64,000 bases of DNA, taken from Agelas oroides (taxonomy: Eukaryota; Porifera; Demospongiae; Agelasida; Agelasidae). Shown one piece after another: positions 1 to 11,279 of this stretch (positions are counted from its first letter, which is position 1; the number at the start of each line of letters is the position of its first letter). The notes under the pieces were generated by a model. That model was not told the origin of the DNA. It made no database searches and saw only the letters and a list, made by a program, of their open reading frames with translations. The DNA is taken from positions 3,020,415-3,084,414 of the forward strand of contig OX422205.1 of NCBI GenBank assembly GCA_949130485.1. Direction: 5' to 3'. A program made the translations under genes and the position numbers.

Positions 1-2
1 TA

Positions 3-2281
3 AATGACATTGCCGATGATTTATGGCATTCACATTGGACAGAAATGGGCATGAGCCCAACTGAGCCAGTTCAATCCATGCGATCAACAATGGGAGACTA
101 CTCAATTGATGTGCTAGATGCTGCTGTAGCTAAAGCAGGAGACAAACTAGTCAATATAGCACCAAGCATTCGAAATTTCATGCAAGTTCATGGAAGTGGA
201 CACTACTTGATTTCAACCCCAGAAATACTGCGTGACAGTATTGTTACACCTGAGCAGAATCTAACTATGCTGCTCTTAAAGCATGTTAGTTATCACTATA
301 CACGTCTTCAAATTGAAAGTTGTGGTTCAATGTGGTGGCTGGACTCGAGAAGAAATGAACCTGTCAGTTTGTCACCATTATACTTGCATACAATACTGAA
401 AAAGGAATTCAGTAAGTGTACCACTTCTGCTGCTCTCTTCATACTGGAGAGGCATGATGTGGCACATACCTCACTGCAAATTCAGTTGCATGCTGCAGGT
501 AATTGCATCTGCCTTTTAAATGTGTTTTAGTAATTATGTAGCCAGTATTCATATTTCACTCACATACAGATAAAGCAGAATGCAATTCACACCATGAGAA
601 TGGTAAGACAGTGTTTGTGGTACAACCTACTTTCTACAAGGGTAAATTTTACTTCACATTAATGTAACATGCAGGAAATAAAGATGCTCCTATTGAAATA
701 GAACACTCAACCTCCAACAGTGCTATTTCATATTCAAACAAAAAGGATATGTAGTCATCTCAATATGTCACCTAAATGTTACATGATGCATCTTTTTTTT
801 TTTTATTAATTGTAGTTCTGATACTTCATCCACCAAACCATGGTGAGTATGATTTGACAACAGATGATGTCAGAAAGGTTACATCTGGAATCTGGCTAAA
901 TGACAAAGTAAGTGAAATTTTAACTAGCTAAATACATGCACAGAGCAATTTCGTATGCTCACAGTAGGGAATATCAACTTGCAGGTTATCAACTTCTTTT
1001 TACAACTTCTGAATCAAGAAGAATGTGACAGAGTGGCGAAGGTAGACCATGCATTGCTCAAAGTGGCATTACAGTTAACTTAATCACGTTATTTTACACT
1101 TCAAAATATATAGCTTTCACTTGTGAAGAGATCCTTTGCAAAGAAAGTGGTCTGTACCTCATCCTTCTTCTATGAGGCTGTGCAAAGGTGGAAGCGTTGG
1201 GGTAAAGCTTCAAACACATTAGCTGCATACGTCAAGGTCAGTTCATAATTATTGCTTAAAACTTCACAACACTCAAATTCAAATCCTTGTAAGAATTTCA
1301 GTAGGAGTGGTAGGTCTGCATGTCATTGCCTGCTGAGTGCCAGCATGTATCCTGCTTGTCTTCCACAGGATATCACGAGCATTCGAAAGCTACTGATTCC
1401 CGTGAACTTGAGATATCACTGGATATTGTTGGTAGGATATAATTCTTTGATCTTAATATTTTGTATTTTCAAAAAATGCATTTGTAAATGTGTACAGGTG
1501 TATGACATTGAAAGGAAAACTATATACTCATATGACTCTTATATGGGTGACTGGACTTCTTCAAGAAGTCCATACACCAATGTCATGGCAATGATCGGGT
1601 GCGTATATGTATAGTATGTTAATTGTGAAATGCCATATGATTTGGCTTATATTTTATACTTATAGGGAAGTACTATGCTTGATCTACAAGGAAGAAGGTT
1701 ACGTACAGAATCCTTGCAGTTGGCGAATACAAGCAAAGCTGGTGTGTATATACGTATTTGTAAGGCTATGCCTTCAGTCTAAAGCTACACTTCTTAAACA
1801 TTTTTAGAGCCTACCCCAGCAACAGAATAGTGATGACTGTGGAGTGTTTATCTGCAAGGTAATTAGGTAATACTGTTGCAGATCTCAACAACACTTGCAG
1901 TTATGTATTCCTCTACAGTTTGCAGCATGCATAACTCGCGGTGAAAAGATTGCTTTTGAGGTACACACTTTGTATAAGCTTTTCGGGACGCTTTTGCATG
2001 AATACTAATATTTCACTGTTCTTTAGCCAACTCAGGCATATGTCAGACGGTGGTTACTGAAAGAGATAATAATGAGGTATACAGACATGCAGTTAACTAT
2101 GTACAACATACACTACCAGCTCATGTTCCTTCTGTACAGCCCAGTCACTAAGCCTGAAATGGTTCAGGCAGAGAATGGATATGAGAAGCTGGAGGCAGAG
2201 TTGTCCACAAACCTGACAATTACTTTTACCAAAACATTAGCCACAACCAAATTGATAATAGAGTTAAATTGTTTCACATGA
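3..2281 (+). CDS. Ulp1/SENP-like C48 cysteine protease, 12 exons, 5' end outside window
   Basis: Proposed exons: <3-498, 570-602, 816-907, 985-1041, 1114-1236, 1369-1431, 1498-1598, 1666-1741, 1808-1858, 1919-1960, 2027-2076, 2140-2281. All introns are GT-AG (60-213 bp) and phases agree at every junction, giving 441 residues and a TGA stop. The frame is open to the left edge, so the true start lies upstream; the ATG at 45 is internal. The C-terminal half matches Ulp1 proteases: GIWLNDKVINFF (about residues 201-212), RYHWILL with the catalytic His near 284, YDSY with Asp near 301, and PQQQNSDDCGVF with Gln near 352 and Cys near 358. The His-Asp spacing of 17 and Gln-Cys spacing of 6 are those of Ulp1. 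Such enzymes cleave SUMO or other ubiquitin-like proteins at an isopeptide bond or C-terminus. The N-terminal 165 residues are not recognised. Ulp1 domains also occur in transposon-encoded proteins, so host gene versus domesticated or mobile origin is open. Confidence 0.85.
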
Positions 2282-2790
2282 TTGAAAGCACAACAGTTAT
2301 AAGTGTTAACACTTTGCAGCAAAAACTATTTCTGGTTTTTGGCATAGTGCATGCTTGCTGTTAAGACTATGGTTTTAGTCTCAATAGCTATCACAAATAT
2401 AAAAGCATGTTGTTCTGACCTGCTACATACATCACTACCCTTACAGTCTTTATAGTGACATGAAGACATAGTAAGAAAGTAGATTGTAACATCAAAGCTA
2501 AGCCAAAGCATTATAATTTCCTAATATGCCATAGATTAGTAGAATTTCACGGACATAATAATTGTTTCCTTTCTTCACATGCAACCCTGATCAGCTCATC
2601 TTGTGTTGGAATCCAGACACTTTGAATTGAATATTAACATTAGGCTCATCCTATACAGCTTGTCCCCAGCTTTTGTTGCATCCAGTATGCAAAAACTGGG
2701 GAGGAGCCTAAATATGCGGATAATTTTCAATTTATTACTTCTAATTACCATTTTCATTTAATCAGACTGTACTCTCTGCCTTTTTTGTAG

Positions 2791-3814
2791 GATGGAGAAA
2801 TGCAGGACAGTAATGGTATTACTACTACATTGACTTTTTAGAAAAGTTATCTACAATTAATAATAATTTGATATCCTGATTTGCACCCACAGGAGGTGAT
2901 TGTGACATGGATACATACACTGATACCTCTGAATCAAATGGAAGCAGTGACAATGAGGGAGGGCATTCATTGGAAGGTTATTCACAATCTAAAACTTCCG
3001 TCAACATAATTATGCATTGATTTGCAGACATATTTGTACACTTTATTATCTGTAGATATACCTATGCTAATACCTGAGTTTTCAGAGGAGGCCAAAATAG
3101 TTCCCAGTGATGAGCAATTGTTCCACTTCACAACTCGAAAAAGATGCTACATTCACACAATGCAGCAGCTAGTCACTTCAAGTCTTGGACCTCCACAAAA
3201 GTATGGAACAAGTAATAATGTCTATAGCATCACTCACAATTGAATTCATGTTACTGTAGGGATGGTGATATTCCAAGGGCTGTGATACACAAAGCCTTAA
3301 AGTACGCTGAGGTATTGAAGTTCATGTCATTGTGTGCATGTGTTCTGTACTAAACTTGACAATCTAATACAGATTCAACTCAGAATACTGGCAGCTCAAC
3401 CGATGAAAAGTCCTTATGGGCCATCATTGAACATCTGCAAAACTCTTAAAGAGATATCCCTGCCAGAAAATCCATGGCCCTTTACAAATTCAATCATTGT
3501 AAGCTCTATAGCACGGACTCATTACCTTGTATTAGAGTGATCCAGACACTCTCTTCCCATGCAGATAAATGAAGTTTTTCTATATCTCTGTGCAATTGTA
3601 GAAGATGTCAAATGTGGGCACTCATATCCACATTCCAGAGTTGCTAAGATGGTGCTCTGGCCTGAGGTACATTAGAAATTACAGCCTGTGTTTCACTTTT
3701 TCATACTATGCCTATTCTTTCCTATACTTGCAGGCCATGATCTCAGTAATAGTTGAAGCATACAATATTGACTGGTACATGGGAAAAGCTATGTATGACG
3801 AGAAGACTCTTTGA
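2791..3814 (+). CDS. Unrecognised multi-exon coding unit downstream of the Ulp1-like gene
   Basis: Proposed exons: 2791-2815, 2893-2976, 3056-3200, 3260-3311, 3373-3498, 3565-3666 and 3734-3814, with GT-AG introns of 59-79 bp and consistent phases, ending at TGA 3812-3814. The product is about 204 residues. The N-terminal part is acidic and Ser/Thr-rich (DTSESNGSSDNEGG). The rest is a mixed, globular-looking sequence with no motif I recognise, including NPWPFTNSII and a C-terminal segment with WPEAMISVIVEAYNIDWY. It lies 0.5 kb after the Ulp1-like stop on the same strand, and no convincing first exon with an initiator was found (an in-frame ATG lies at 2800). It may be the 3' part of the same transcription unit through alternative splicing, or a separate gene. 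The exon structure rests only on open frames, splice consensus and phase, which agree across six junctions. No function is assigned. Confidence 0.6.
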
Positions 3815-4510
3815 TACGCATGTGCATGCATGCAGGAATACAATCAATTAGCAATCATGACTGTAATGAATAACAAAATACATAAATTGCCCATTAAATT
3901 TGAGGTACTAGTCATGAATGAATAATATATGACACTATCATTCTGATGATTTATAGTAATGATTATGTTCCCACAAACTTAAACCAGTCATCTGCTATAT
4001 CACTGTTTTTCTATACTTATTGTATCACTGTTCATCATGTGCATATCAATTACATTTCTTGACAACCAGCAAAAGAAATTATAGTTGTACACAAGTTGCA
4101 TGCAGAAGGGATTCCCAAGGATTGTGGCCATAATGTATAAGGAAAAGTAGTCACAAGGAAGCTGCACTTTTTGCTTTGTGCAAGGCTCTTATTTACCCAT
4201 GTAATTTCTTGCAACAGATAAAGGCACTTGCAGATGACACACCGGCAAAGATTTTCAGAAGACAAAGATAATGCAGTACTAAGCCAGTACACCGTGTACA
4301 TCAACTTCATATATAGGTATAGACAAACTTCACAAATCAACAGAAAAAAGAATACCGAAGCACGGTGCAGCGAACCTTGGCGCAACTGGACCGCGCATTG
4401 CACGCTGCGCAAACCGGAAATGAGTGGTGCCTTCGGACTAATCGTACGCCCACGCTCAATTTATATCGCTCCACTCACCGCCACATCCAATAACGGACAC
4501 ACTACACCAC
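3815..4510. other. Intergenic stretch between coding units and satellite
   Basis: AT-rich sequence after the stop at 3814, becoming GC-richer from about 4360 to the array edge. An ORF of about 120 codons on the minus strand (4050-4412) has no recognisable motif. Nothing else could be supported here. Confidence 0.5.
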
Positions 4511-4714
4511 GGAAGTGAGGAAAGCAATTTTCTCTAATGTTGAGTTCCTGTGAAGCACATGCAGGCCTGTTAAAGTGCCAGCAAAGACGGAGATAGCAGT
4601 TTTCACCACTGTGGAGGTGTTGTGAGGCTCGTGCAACCCTGGTTTGGTACCAGGAAAGATTGAGAAAGCAATTTTCATCACCGTGGAGATGCTTTGAATC
4701 ACGTGCAGGCCTGT
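4511..4714 (+). repeat. 72-bp satellite array, first block
   Basis: The array starts abruptly inside a monomer (GGAAGTGAGGAAAGCAATTT) and continues for just under three monomers before a TTAA element interrupts it. Monomers share the core GCAGGCCTGTTTAAGTGCC followed by GGAAAGA-CGAGAAAGCAG and CACTGTGGAGGT. I call this orientation plus throughout. Confidence 0.9.
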
Positions 4715-4718
4715 TTAA

Positions 4719-5225
4719 CTCTTTAACAACCGTAGGCTATTTACTGGAAGTGTTTATTAGGCTATGGATACCTTCCATGGTCCGTATTTTCACATCTGCT
4801 TGGAGCTAGCACTGGAAACTTGACTCAAAGCTTTATTGACACATTCTCTGTAGGTTCATGACCTTGGACACACCCACTCATTAGCGAGCGTTCAATAGTC
4901 AGGGCCCTCCAACCAGAGAACGCTCCTCCAGGCTAAAAGTTGCCTAAAATGCCAGAAATGGAGTCCCTACAAGGTGAAAGGAGCGTTTTCTATGCCCGTT
5001 TGTGCAAGAAAGCAGACAAATGGCCTACCCGGCATTGACCAAGGCTTTTCTACAGGCAGCTACAACCGCCGCCATGCACTGTCAGCAAGAGCGGTGCACC
5101 CACCCACCTCCCCCTCTCCCACCCTTTCTGCTAGCGCAGAGCCTATCTTCAAAACGGATTGCGCCAACCGATAACATGCGGCCAAAATCTAACGACGCCA
5201 TATGGCGTCATTGATTGGTAAAGGG
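4719..5225. mobile_element. TTAA-flanked MITE (piggyBac-like) in the satellite
   Basis: A 507-bp non-repeat segment is flanked by TTAA at 4715-4718 and 5226-5229. Its ends form imperfect terminal inverted repeats: CTCTTTAACAACC on the left, and the reverse complement of GATTGGTAAAGGG on the right. Deleting the element and one TTAA restores a normal monomer (CTGTTTAA joined to GTGTCAGGAAAG). TTAA duplications with CCCTTT-like ends are typical of piggyBac-type elements. No transposase ORF is present; the ORFs of 66-70 codons inside have no recognisable domain. Confidence 0.82.
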
Positions 5226-8200
5226 TTAAGTGTCAGGAAAGATCGAGAAAGCAATTTTCACTACTGTGGAGGTATTTTAAAGCTCGTGCTGGCCTGGTTG
5301 GGTACCAGGAAAGACCGAGAACGCAGTTTTCACCACTTTGGAGGTCTGATAAACCTCGTGCAAGCCTGTTTAAGTGCCAGGAAAGTTCGAGAAAGCAATT
5401 TTCACGACTGTAGAGGTGCTGTAAAGCTCGCGCAGGCCTGTTTAGATATCAGGAAAGATTGAGAAAGCAGTTTTCATCGCTGTATGAGCTGCATATTACG
5501 TGCAGGCCTGTCTAAGTACATGCAAGGACGGAGAAAGCAGTTTTCAAGACTATAGAGGTATTGTGAAGCTCGTGCAAGCCCATTTCAGTGCGAGGAAAGA
5601 GCAAGAAAGCAGATTTCATCACCTCCATAGTCTTCAAAACTGCTTTCTCCGCCCTTGCAAGTTCTTAAACAGGCCTGCACGTGCTTCACAGCACCTACAC
5701 AGTGATCAAAACAGCTTTCTCGATCTTTCCTGGCACTAAAATAAGCTTACATGAGCTTCAGCAGACCTCCACAGTAGTGAAAACTGTTTTCACTGTCTTT
5801 TTTGGCACTTAAACAGGCCTGCAGGTGTTGCGAAGCTTGCGCAAGCCCATTTCCTTGCCAGGAAAGAGCGAGAAAGCACTTTTCATCACTGTGGGGGTGC
5901 TGAGTAACTAGTGCAGGTATGTTTAAGTGGCTGGAAGGTCGGACAAAGCCATTTTAACCACTGTGGAGGTCCTGTGAAGCTCGTGCAGGCTTCTTGATGT
6001 GCGGGAAGGAGCGAGAAAGCCATTTTAACCACTGTGGAGGTGGTGCAAGCCTGTTTCAATGCCAGGGGAGATGAGGAAAGCATATTTTCTCTAGTGTGGA
6101 GGTCCTGTGAAGCTCGTGCAGGCCTGTTTAAGTGTCAGGAAGACAGAGAAAGCAGTTTTCACCAGTGTGTAGGTGTTGTGAAGCTCGTGCAAGCATGTTT
6201 AAATGCCAGGGGAGATGAGGAAAGCATATTTTATCGAGTGCGGAGGTGATGTGATGAACGTGCAGACCTGTTTTAATATCAGGAAGTATCGAGAAAGCAG
6301 TTTTCATCACTGTGTATGTACTGGGTAGTACGTGCAGGCCTGTTTAAGTGCCGGGACGGTTCGACAAAGCCATTTTAACCACTGTGGAAGTCCTGTGAAG
6401 CTCGTGCAAGCCTGGTGAATGTCAGGGAAGATGAGGAAAGCAATTTTCTCTAATATTGAATTCCTGTGAAACACGTGCAGGCCTGTTAAAGTGCCATAGA
6501 CGGAGACAGCAGTTTTAACAAATGTGGAGGTGCTGTGAGGCAGCCTCGTTTGGTACCAGGAAAGGTCGAGAAAGCAATTTTCATCACCGTGGAGGTGCTG
6601 TAAACCACGTGCAGGCCTGTTTAAGTGCCAAAAAACACGGTGAAAGCAGTTTTTACTACTGTGGAGGTTTGCTGAAGCTCGTACAAGCTTATTTTAGTAC
6701 CAGGAAAGATCAAGTAAGCAGTTTTGATCACTCAGTAGGTGCTGTGAAGCACATGCAGGGCTGTTTTAAGTACCTGCAAGGACGGAGAAGGCAGTTTTCA
6801 AGACTATGGAGGTATTGTGAAGCTCGTGCAAGCCCATTTCAGTGCTAGGAAAGAGAGAGAAAGCAGTTTTCATCACCGTGAAGGTGCTGTGAAACACGTG
6901 CAGGCCTGTTTAAGTGCCAAAAATGACGGTGAAAGCAGTTTTCACTACTGTGGAGGTCTGCTGAGGCTCGTGTAAGCTTATTTCAGAACAAGGAAAGATC
7001 GAGAAAGCAGTTTTGATCACTGAGTATAGGTGCTGTGAAGCACGTGCAGGCCTGTTTAAGTACCTGCAAGGGTGGAGAAAGCAGTTTTGAACACTATGGA
7101 GGTGTTGTGAAGCTCGTGCAAGCCCATTTCCGTGCCAGGAAAGAGCGAGAAAGCACTTTTCATCACTGTGGGGGTGCTGAGTAACTCGTGCAGGTATGTT
7201 TAAGTGGCTGGAAGGTCAGAGAAAGCCATTTTAACCAGTGTGGAGGTCCTGTGAAGCTCGTGCAAGCCTGTTGATGTGCGGGAAGGAGCGAGATAGCCAT
7301 TTTAAAATATGGAGGTCATGTGAAGCTGGTGCAAGCCCGTTTAAATGCCAGGGGAGATGAGGAAAGCATATTTTCTCTAGTGTGGAGGTGCTCTGAAGCT
7401 CGTGCAGGCCTGTTTAAGTGCCAGGAAAGACGGAGAAAGCAGTTTTCACCAGTGTGTAGGTCTTGTGAAGCTCGTGCAAGCATGTTTAAATGCCAGGGGA
7501 GAAGAGGAAAGCATATTTTCACTACTGTGGAGGTCTGCAGAGGCTCGTGTAAGCTTATTTTAGTACCAGGAAAGATCGAGAAAGCAGTTTTGATCACTGA
7601 GTATAGGTGCTGTGAAGCACGTGCAGGCCTGTTTAAGTACCTACAAGGGTGAAAAAGCAGTTTTGAGCACAATGGAGGTGTTGTGAAGCTCGTGCAAGCC
7701 CATTTCCGTGCAAGGAAAGAGCGAGAAAGCACTATACATCACTGTGGGGGTGCTGAGTAACTCGTGTAGGTATGTTTAAGTGGCTGGAAGGTCGGACAAA
7801 GCCATTTTAACCAGTGTGGAGGACCTTTGAAGCTCGTGCAAGCCTGTTGACGTGCGGGAAGGAGCGAGATAGCGATTTTAACCACTGTGGAGGTCATGTG
7901 TAGATGGTGCAAGCCTGTTTAAATGCCTGGGGAGATGAGGTAAACATATTTTCTCTAGTGTGGAGGTCCTGTGAAGCTCGTGCAGGCCTGTTTAAGTGCC
8001 AGGAAAGACGGTAGGTCTTGTGAAGCTCGTGCAAGCATGTTTAAATGCCAGGGGAGATGAGGAAAGCATATTTTCTCTAGTGTGGAGGTGATGTGATGGA
8101 CGTGCAGACCTGTTTAGATATCAGGAAGTATCGAGAAAGCAGTTTTCATCACTGTGTATGTACTGGGTAGTACGTGCAGGACTGTTTAAGTGCCGGGACG

Positions 8201-8870
8201 GTTCGACAAAGCCATTTTAACCACTGTGGAAGTCCTGTGAAGCTCGTGCAAGCCTGGTGAATGCCAGGGAAGATGAGGAAAGCAATTTTCACTAATATTG
8301 AATTCCTGTGAAGCACGTGCAGACATGTTAAAGTGCCAGCATAGACGGAGATAGCAGTTTTAAGCAGTGTGGAGGTGTTGTGAGGCAGCCTGGTTTTGTA
8401 CCAGGAAAGATCGAGAAACCAATTTTCATCACTGTGGAGGTGCTGTAAAGCACGTGCAGTCCTTTTTAAGTGCCCAAAAAGACGGTGAAAGCAGTTTTTA
8501 CTACTGTGGAGGTTTGCTGAAGCTCGTATAAGCTTATTTTAGTACCAGGAAAGATCAAGAAGTAGTTTTGATCACTGAGTAGGTGCTGTGAAGCACGTGC
8601 AGGGCTGTTTTAAGTACCTGCAAGGACGGAGAAGGCAGTTTTCAAGACTATGGAGGTATTGTGAAGCTCGTGCAAGCCCATTTCAGTGCGAGGAAAGAGA
8701 GAGAAAGCAGTTTTCATCACCGTGGAGGTGCTGTGAAGCACGTGCAGGCCTGTTTAAGTGCCAAAAAAGACGGTGAGAGCAGTTTTCACTACTGTGGAGG
8801 TCTGCTGAAACTCGTGTAACCTTTTTTTAGTGCCAGGAAAGATCGAGAAAGCAGTTTTGATCACTGTGTA
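5226..8870 (+). repeat. 72-bp satellite array, second block
   Basis: About 50 monomers of 70-73 bp in plus orientation, with one inverted patch at 5623-5823. Diagnostic types recur in order: GAGTAACTCGTGCAGGTATG, then GTTGATGTGCGGGAAGG, AAATGCCAGGGGAGATGAGG, GCACGTGCAGGCCTGTTAAA, TGGTTTGGTACCAGGAAAG, GTGCCAAAAAAGACGG, AAGCTTATTTTAGTACC, AAGTACCTGCAAGGACGG and AAGCCCATTTCAGTGCC. The recurring order marks a higher-order repeat. Stops and 70-73-bp length changes break reading frames, so ORFs here are not annotated as genes. Confidence 0.92.
5623..5823 (-). repeat. Inverted patch of satellite monomers
   Basis: About 2.8 monomers (the CTGCAAGGACGG, AAGCTTATTTTAG and GTGCCAAAAAAGACGG types) read on the minus strand, with sharp joints to plus-strand monomers on both sides. 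The order within the patch is the normal higher-order order reversed, so this is a true inversion or inverted insertion and not divergence. Confidence 0.88.
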
Positions 8871-10064
8871 GATGTAGCGTGTCCAAACAAAACATTAAAT
8901 TTTGCAATGGAAAAAATTTAGTAATACAGGCTTAAAGAGCAGCCTGAGAGTAATTGAACGATATGCATATTGCCTGGGTTACCTATATTTTACCCCAAGG
9001 TATTGCTTTCCGAAGTCAAGTGGTACTGTACCCACTTTTTACAACAAAATTCAATGGAGAGGGTGGCACCACGCAACCTCATTTAAAGATCAAGTACATA
9101 CAACACCTCATCCAGTTTTAAATTTTCTGCGGATCTAAATGGGTCCTGTGCTATGATATCCTACCCTTTGTTTGGAGCACAACAGCTCACAGCAGTGGTA
9201 TCAGTGTATATTATGGTAGATGTTTAAAGTTTGTTTCTTTGAAGAGCTGGCTATGGGGATGACTCTGCATGATGATGAAAATGATGTTTGTTTTGGCTAA
9301 TGAGTCTAAGTGTAGCTACCAGTGAGTCCCCAAACCTGCAGACAGGAGTCACCAACATGCATGGTCATCATAATCTGCACCTTAGTGCCTGGAATCTCTA
9401 TAGGAAGGGCAGTATGGCTTGTCCACCTATTCCCTTCAACCCAGTCACTGGTCATTCACCATCACATTCTTGTTTGTGGATCTCTTAATAGTCCTTCTTT
9501 TTTGTAACTGCAAACGCTTTCTTCTCTCCTTCACCATTCTGTGGGCCCACTTATCTCCCAGCAGCTACAGCTGTGGATTTCATACTCTCTTTAGCTCTAT
9601 TATGCATGAACAGACTTGCTACCACACACACAAGCATATGCAGTTCTTATGTCAGTAAACAGCCTCCACCACTCAGGTATCAGGAGTTAAATGTTTGTTT
9701 CCAAGATCAGCTGAGGTCCTTTGGTAATCCTAACGGGAATAAAGTAATTTGCAGCAGTAAATGACTGTACTGGAGTGACACTCGCTTGCAATGTCCTGAG
9801 CTTTTGCTAATTGCCACAGTAGTGTGCCAGTTTCGACGGCAAATACAACCCAAATACAACCCAAATAATTGAAATGTGCACCCCAAGAAACCTATTTCCC
9901 ATGGTAAGGGTTGCATATACCTTAGAAGTCCAGTGAAATTTGTAAACAGTGGCTAAAACACCAAACAAAAGGTAGAGTTTAAAAAAAATGATTGTCCTTA
10001 CCAGCAGAATTGAAAAGAAGAACGAAAGCGCTTCCATTTGATGTGCGTTGCAAGGCTATTGGCC
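8871..10064. other. Non-satellite island inside the array
   Basis: About 1.2 kb with no 72-bp homology. Satellite similarity ends after CACTGTGTAG and resumes at GAAAGTGCTGTAAAGTTCG. No terminal inverted repeats or target duplication were found, and the monomer types on the two sides are not neighbours in the usual order, so the island accompanies a deletion or rearrangement. It contains a small run of AAATACAACCC repeats near 9841-9867. ORFs of 60-79 codons show no recognisable domain. Confidence 0.7.
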
Positions 10065-11279
10065 GAAAGTGCTGTAAAGTTCGTGAAGGCCTGTTTAAAA
10101 GAGTTTTGCAAGCTCGTGTATCAGGAAAGATCAAGAAAGCAGTTTTCATCACTGTGTATGTGCTGGGTAATACGTGCAGGCCTGTTTAAATGTCGGGATG
10201 GTTCAACAAAGCCATTTTAAACACGGTGGAAGTCCTGTGAGGCTCGTTCAAGCCTATTTAAATGCCAGGGAAGGTAAGGAAAGCAATTTTCTCTAGTGCT
10301 GACTTTCTGTGAAGCACGTACAGGCCTGATAAAGTGCCAGCAAAGACGGAGATAGCAGTTTTCACCACTGTGGAGGTGTTGTGAGGCTCGTGCAATCCTG
10401 GTTTGGTACCAGGAAAGATCGAGAAAGCAGTTTTCGTCACTGTGGAAGTCCTGTGAAGCTCCTTCAAGCCTGGTGAATGCCAGGGAAGATGAGGAAAGCA
10501 ATTTTCTCTAATATTGAATTCCTGTGAAGCACATGCAGGCCTGTTAATGTGCCATCATAGACGGAGATAGCAGTTTTAACCACTTTGGAGGTGTTGTGGG
10601 GCAGCTTGGTTTGGTACCAGGAAAGATCGAGAAAGCAATTTTCATCAACGTGGAGGTGCTGTAAACCACGTGCAGGCCTGTTTAAATGCCAAAAACGACG
10701 GTAAAAGCAGTTTTTACTACTGTGGAGGTATGCTGAAGCTCGTATAAGCTTATTTTAGTACAAGGAAAGATCAAGAAAGCAGTTTTGATCACTGGGTAGG
10801 TGCTGTGAAGCACCTGCAGGGCTGTTTTAAGTACCTGCAAGAACGGCGAAGGCAGTTTTCAAGACTATGGAGGTGTTGTGAAGCTCGTGCAAGCCCATTT
10901 CAGTGCCAGGAAAGAGCGATAAAGCAGTTTTAATCACTGTGGGGGTGCTGAGTAACTCGTGCAGGTATGTTTAAGTAGCTGGAAGGTCGGACAAAGCCAT
11001 TTTAACCACTGTGGAGGTCCTGTGAATCTCGTGCAAGCCTGTTGATGTGCGGGAAGGTGCGAGAAAGCCATTTTAACCACTGTGAAGGTCATGTGAAGCT
11101 CGTGCAAGCCTGTTTAAATGCCAGGGGAGATGAGGAAAGCATATTTTCTCTAGTGTGGAGGTCCTGTGAAGCTCGTGCAGGCCTGTTTAAGTGCCAGGAA
11201 AGACGGACAAAGCAGTTTTCACCAGTGTGTAGGTCTTTTGAAGCTCGTGCAAGCATGTTTAAATGCCAGGGTAGATGAG

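Noticed and set aside
45..530. Complete 161-codon gene starting at ATG 45 and stopping at 530
   Set aside because: The frame is open upstream of 45, and a GT donor at 499 with phase-matched downstream exons makes the last ten codons intronic.
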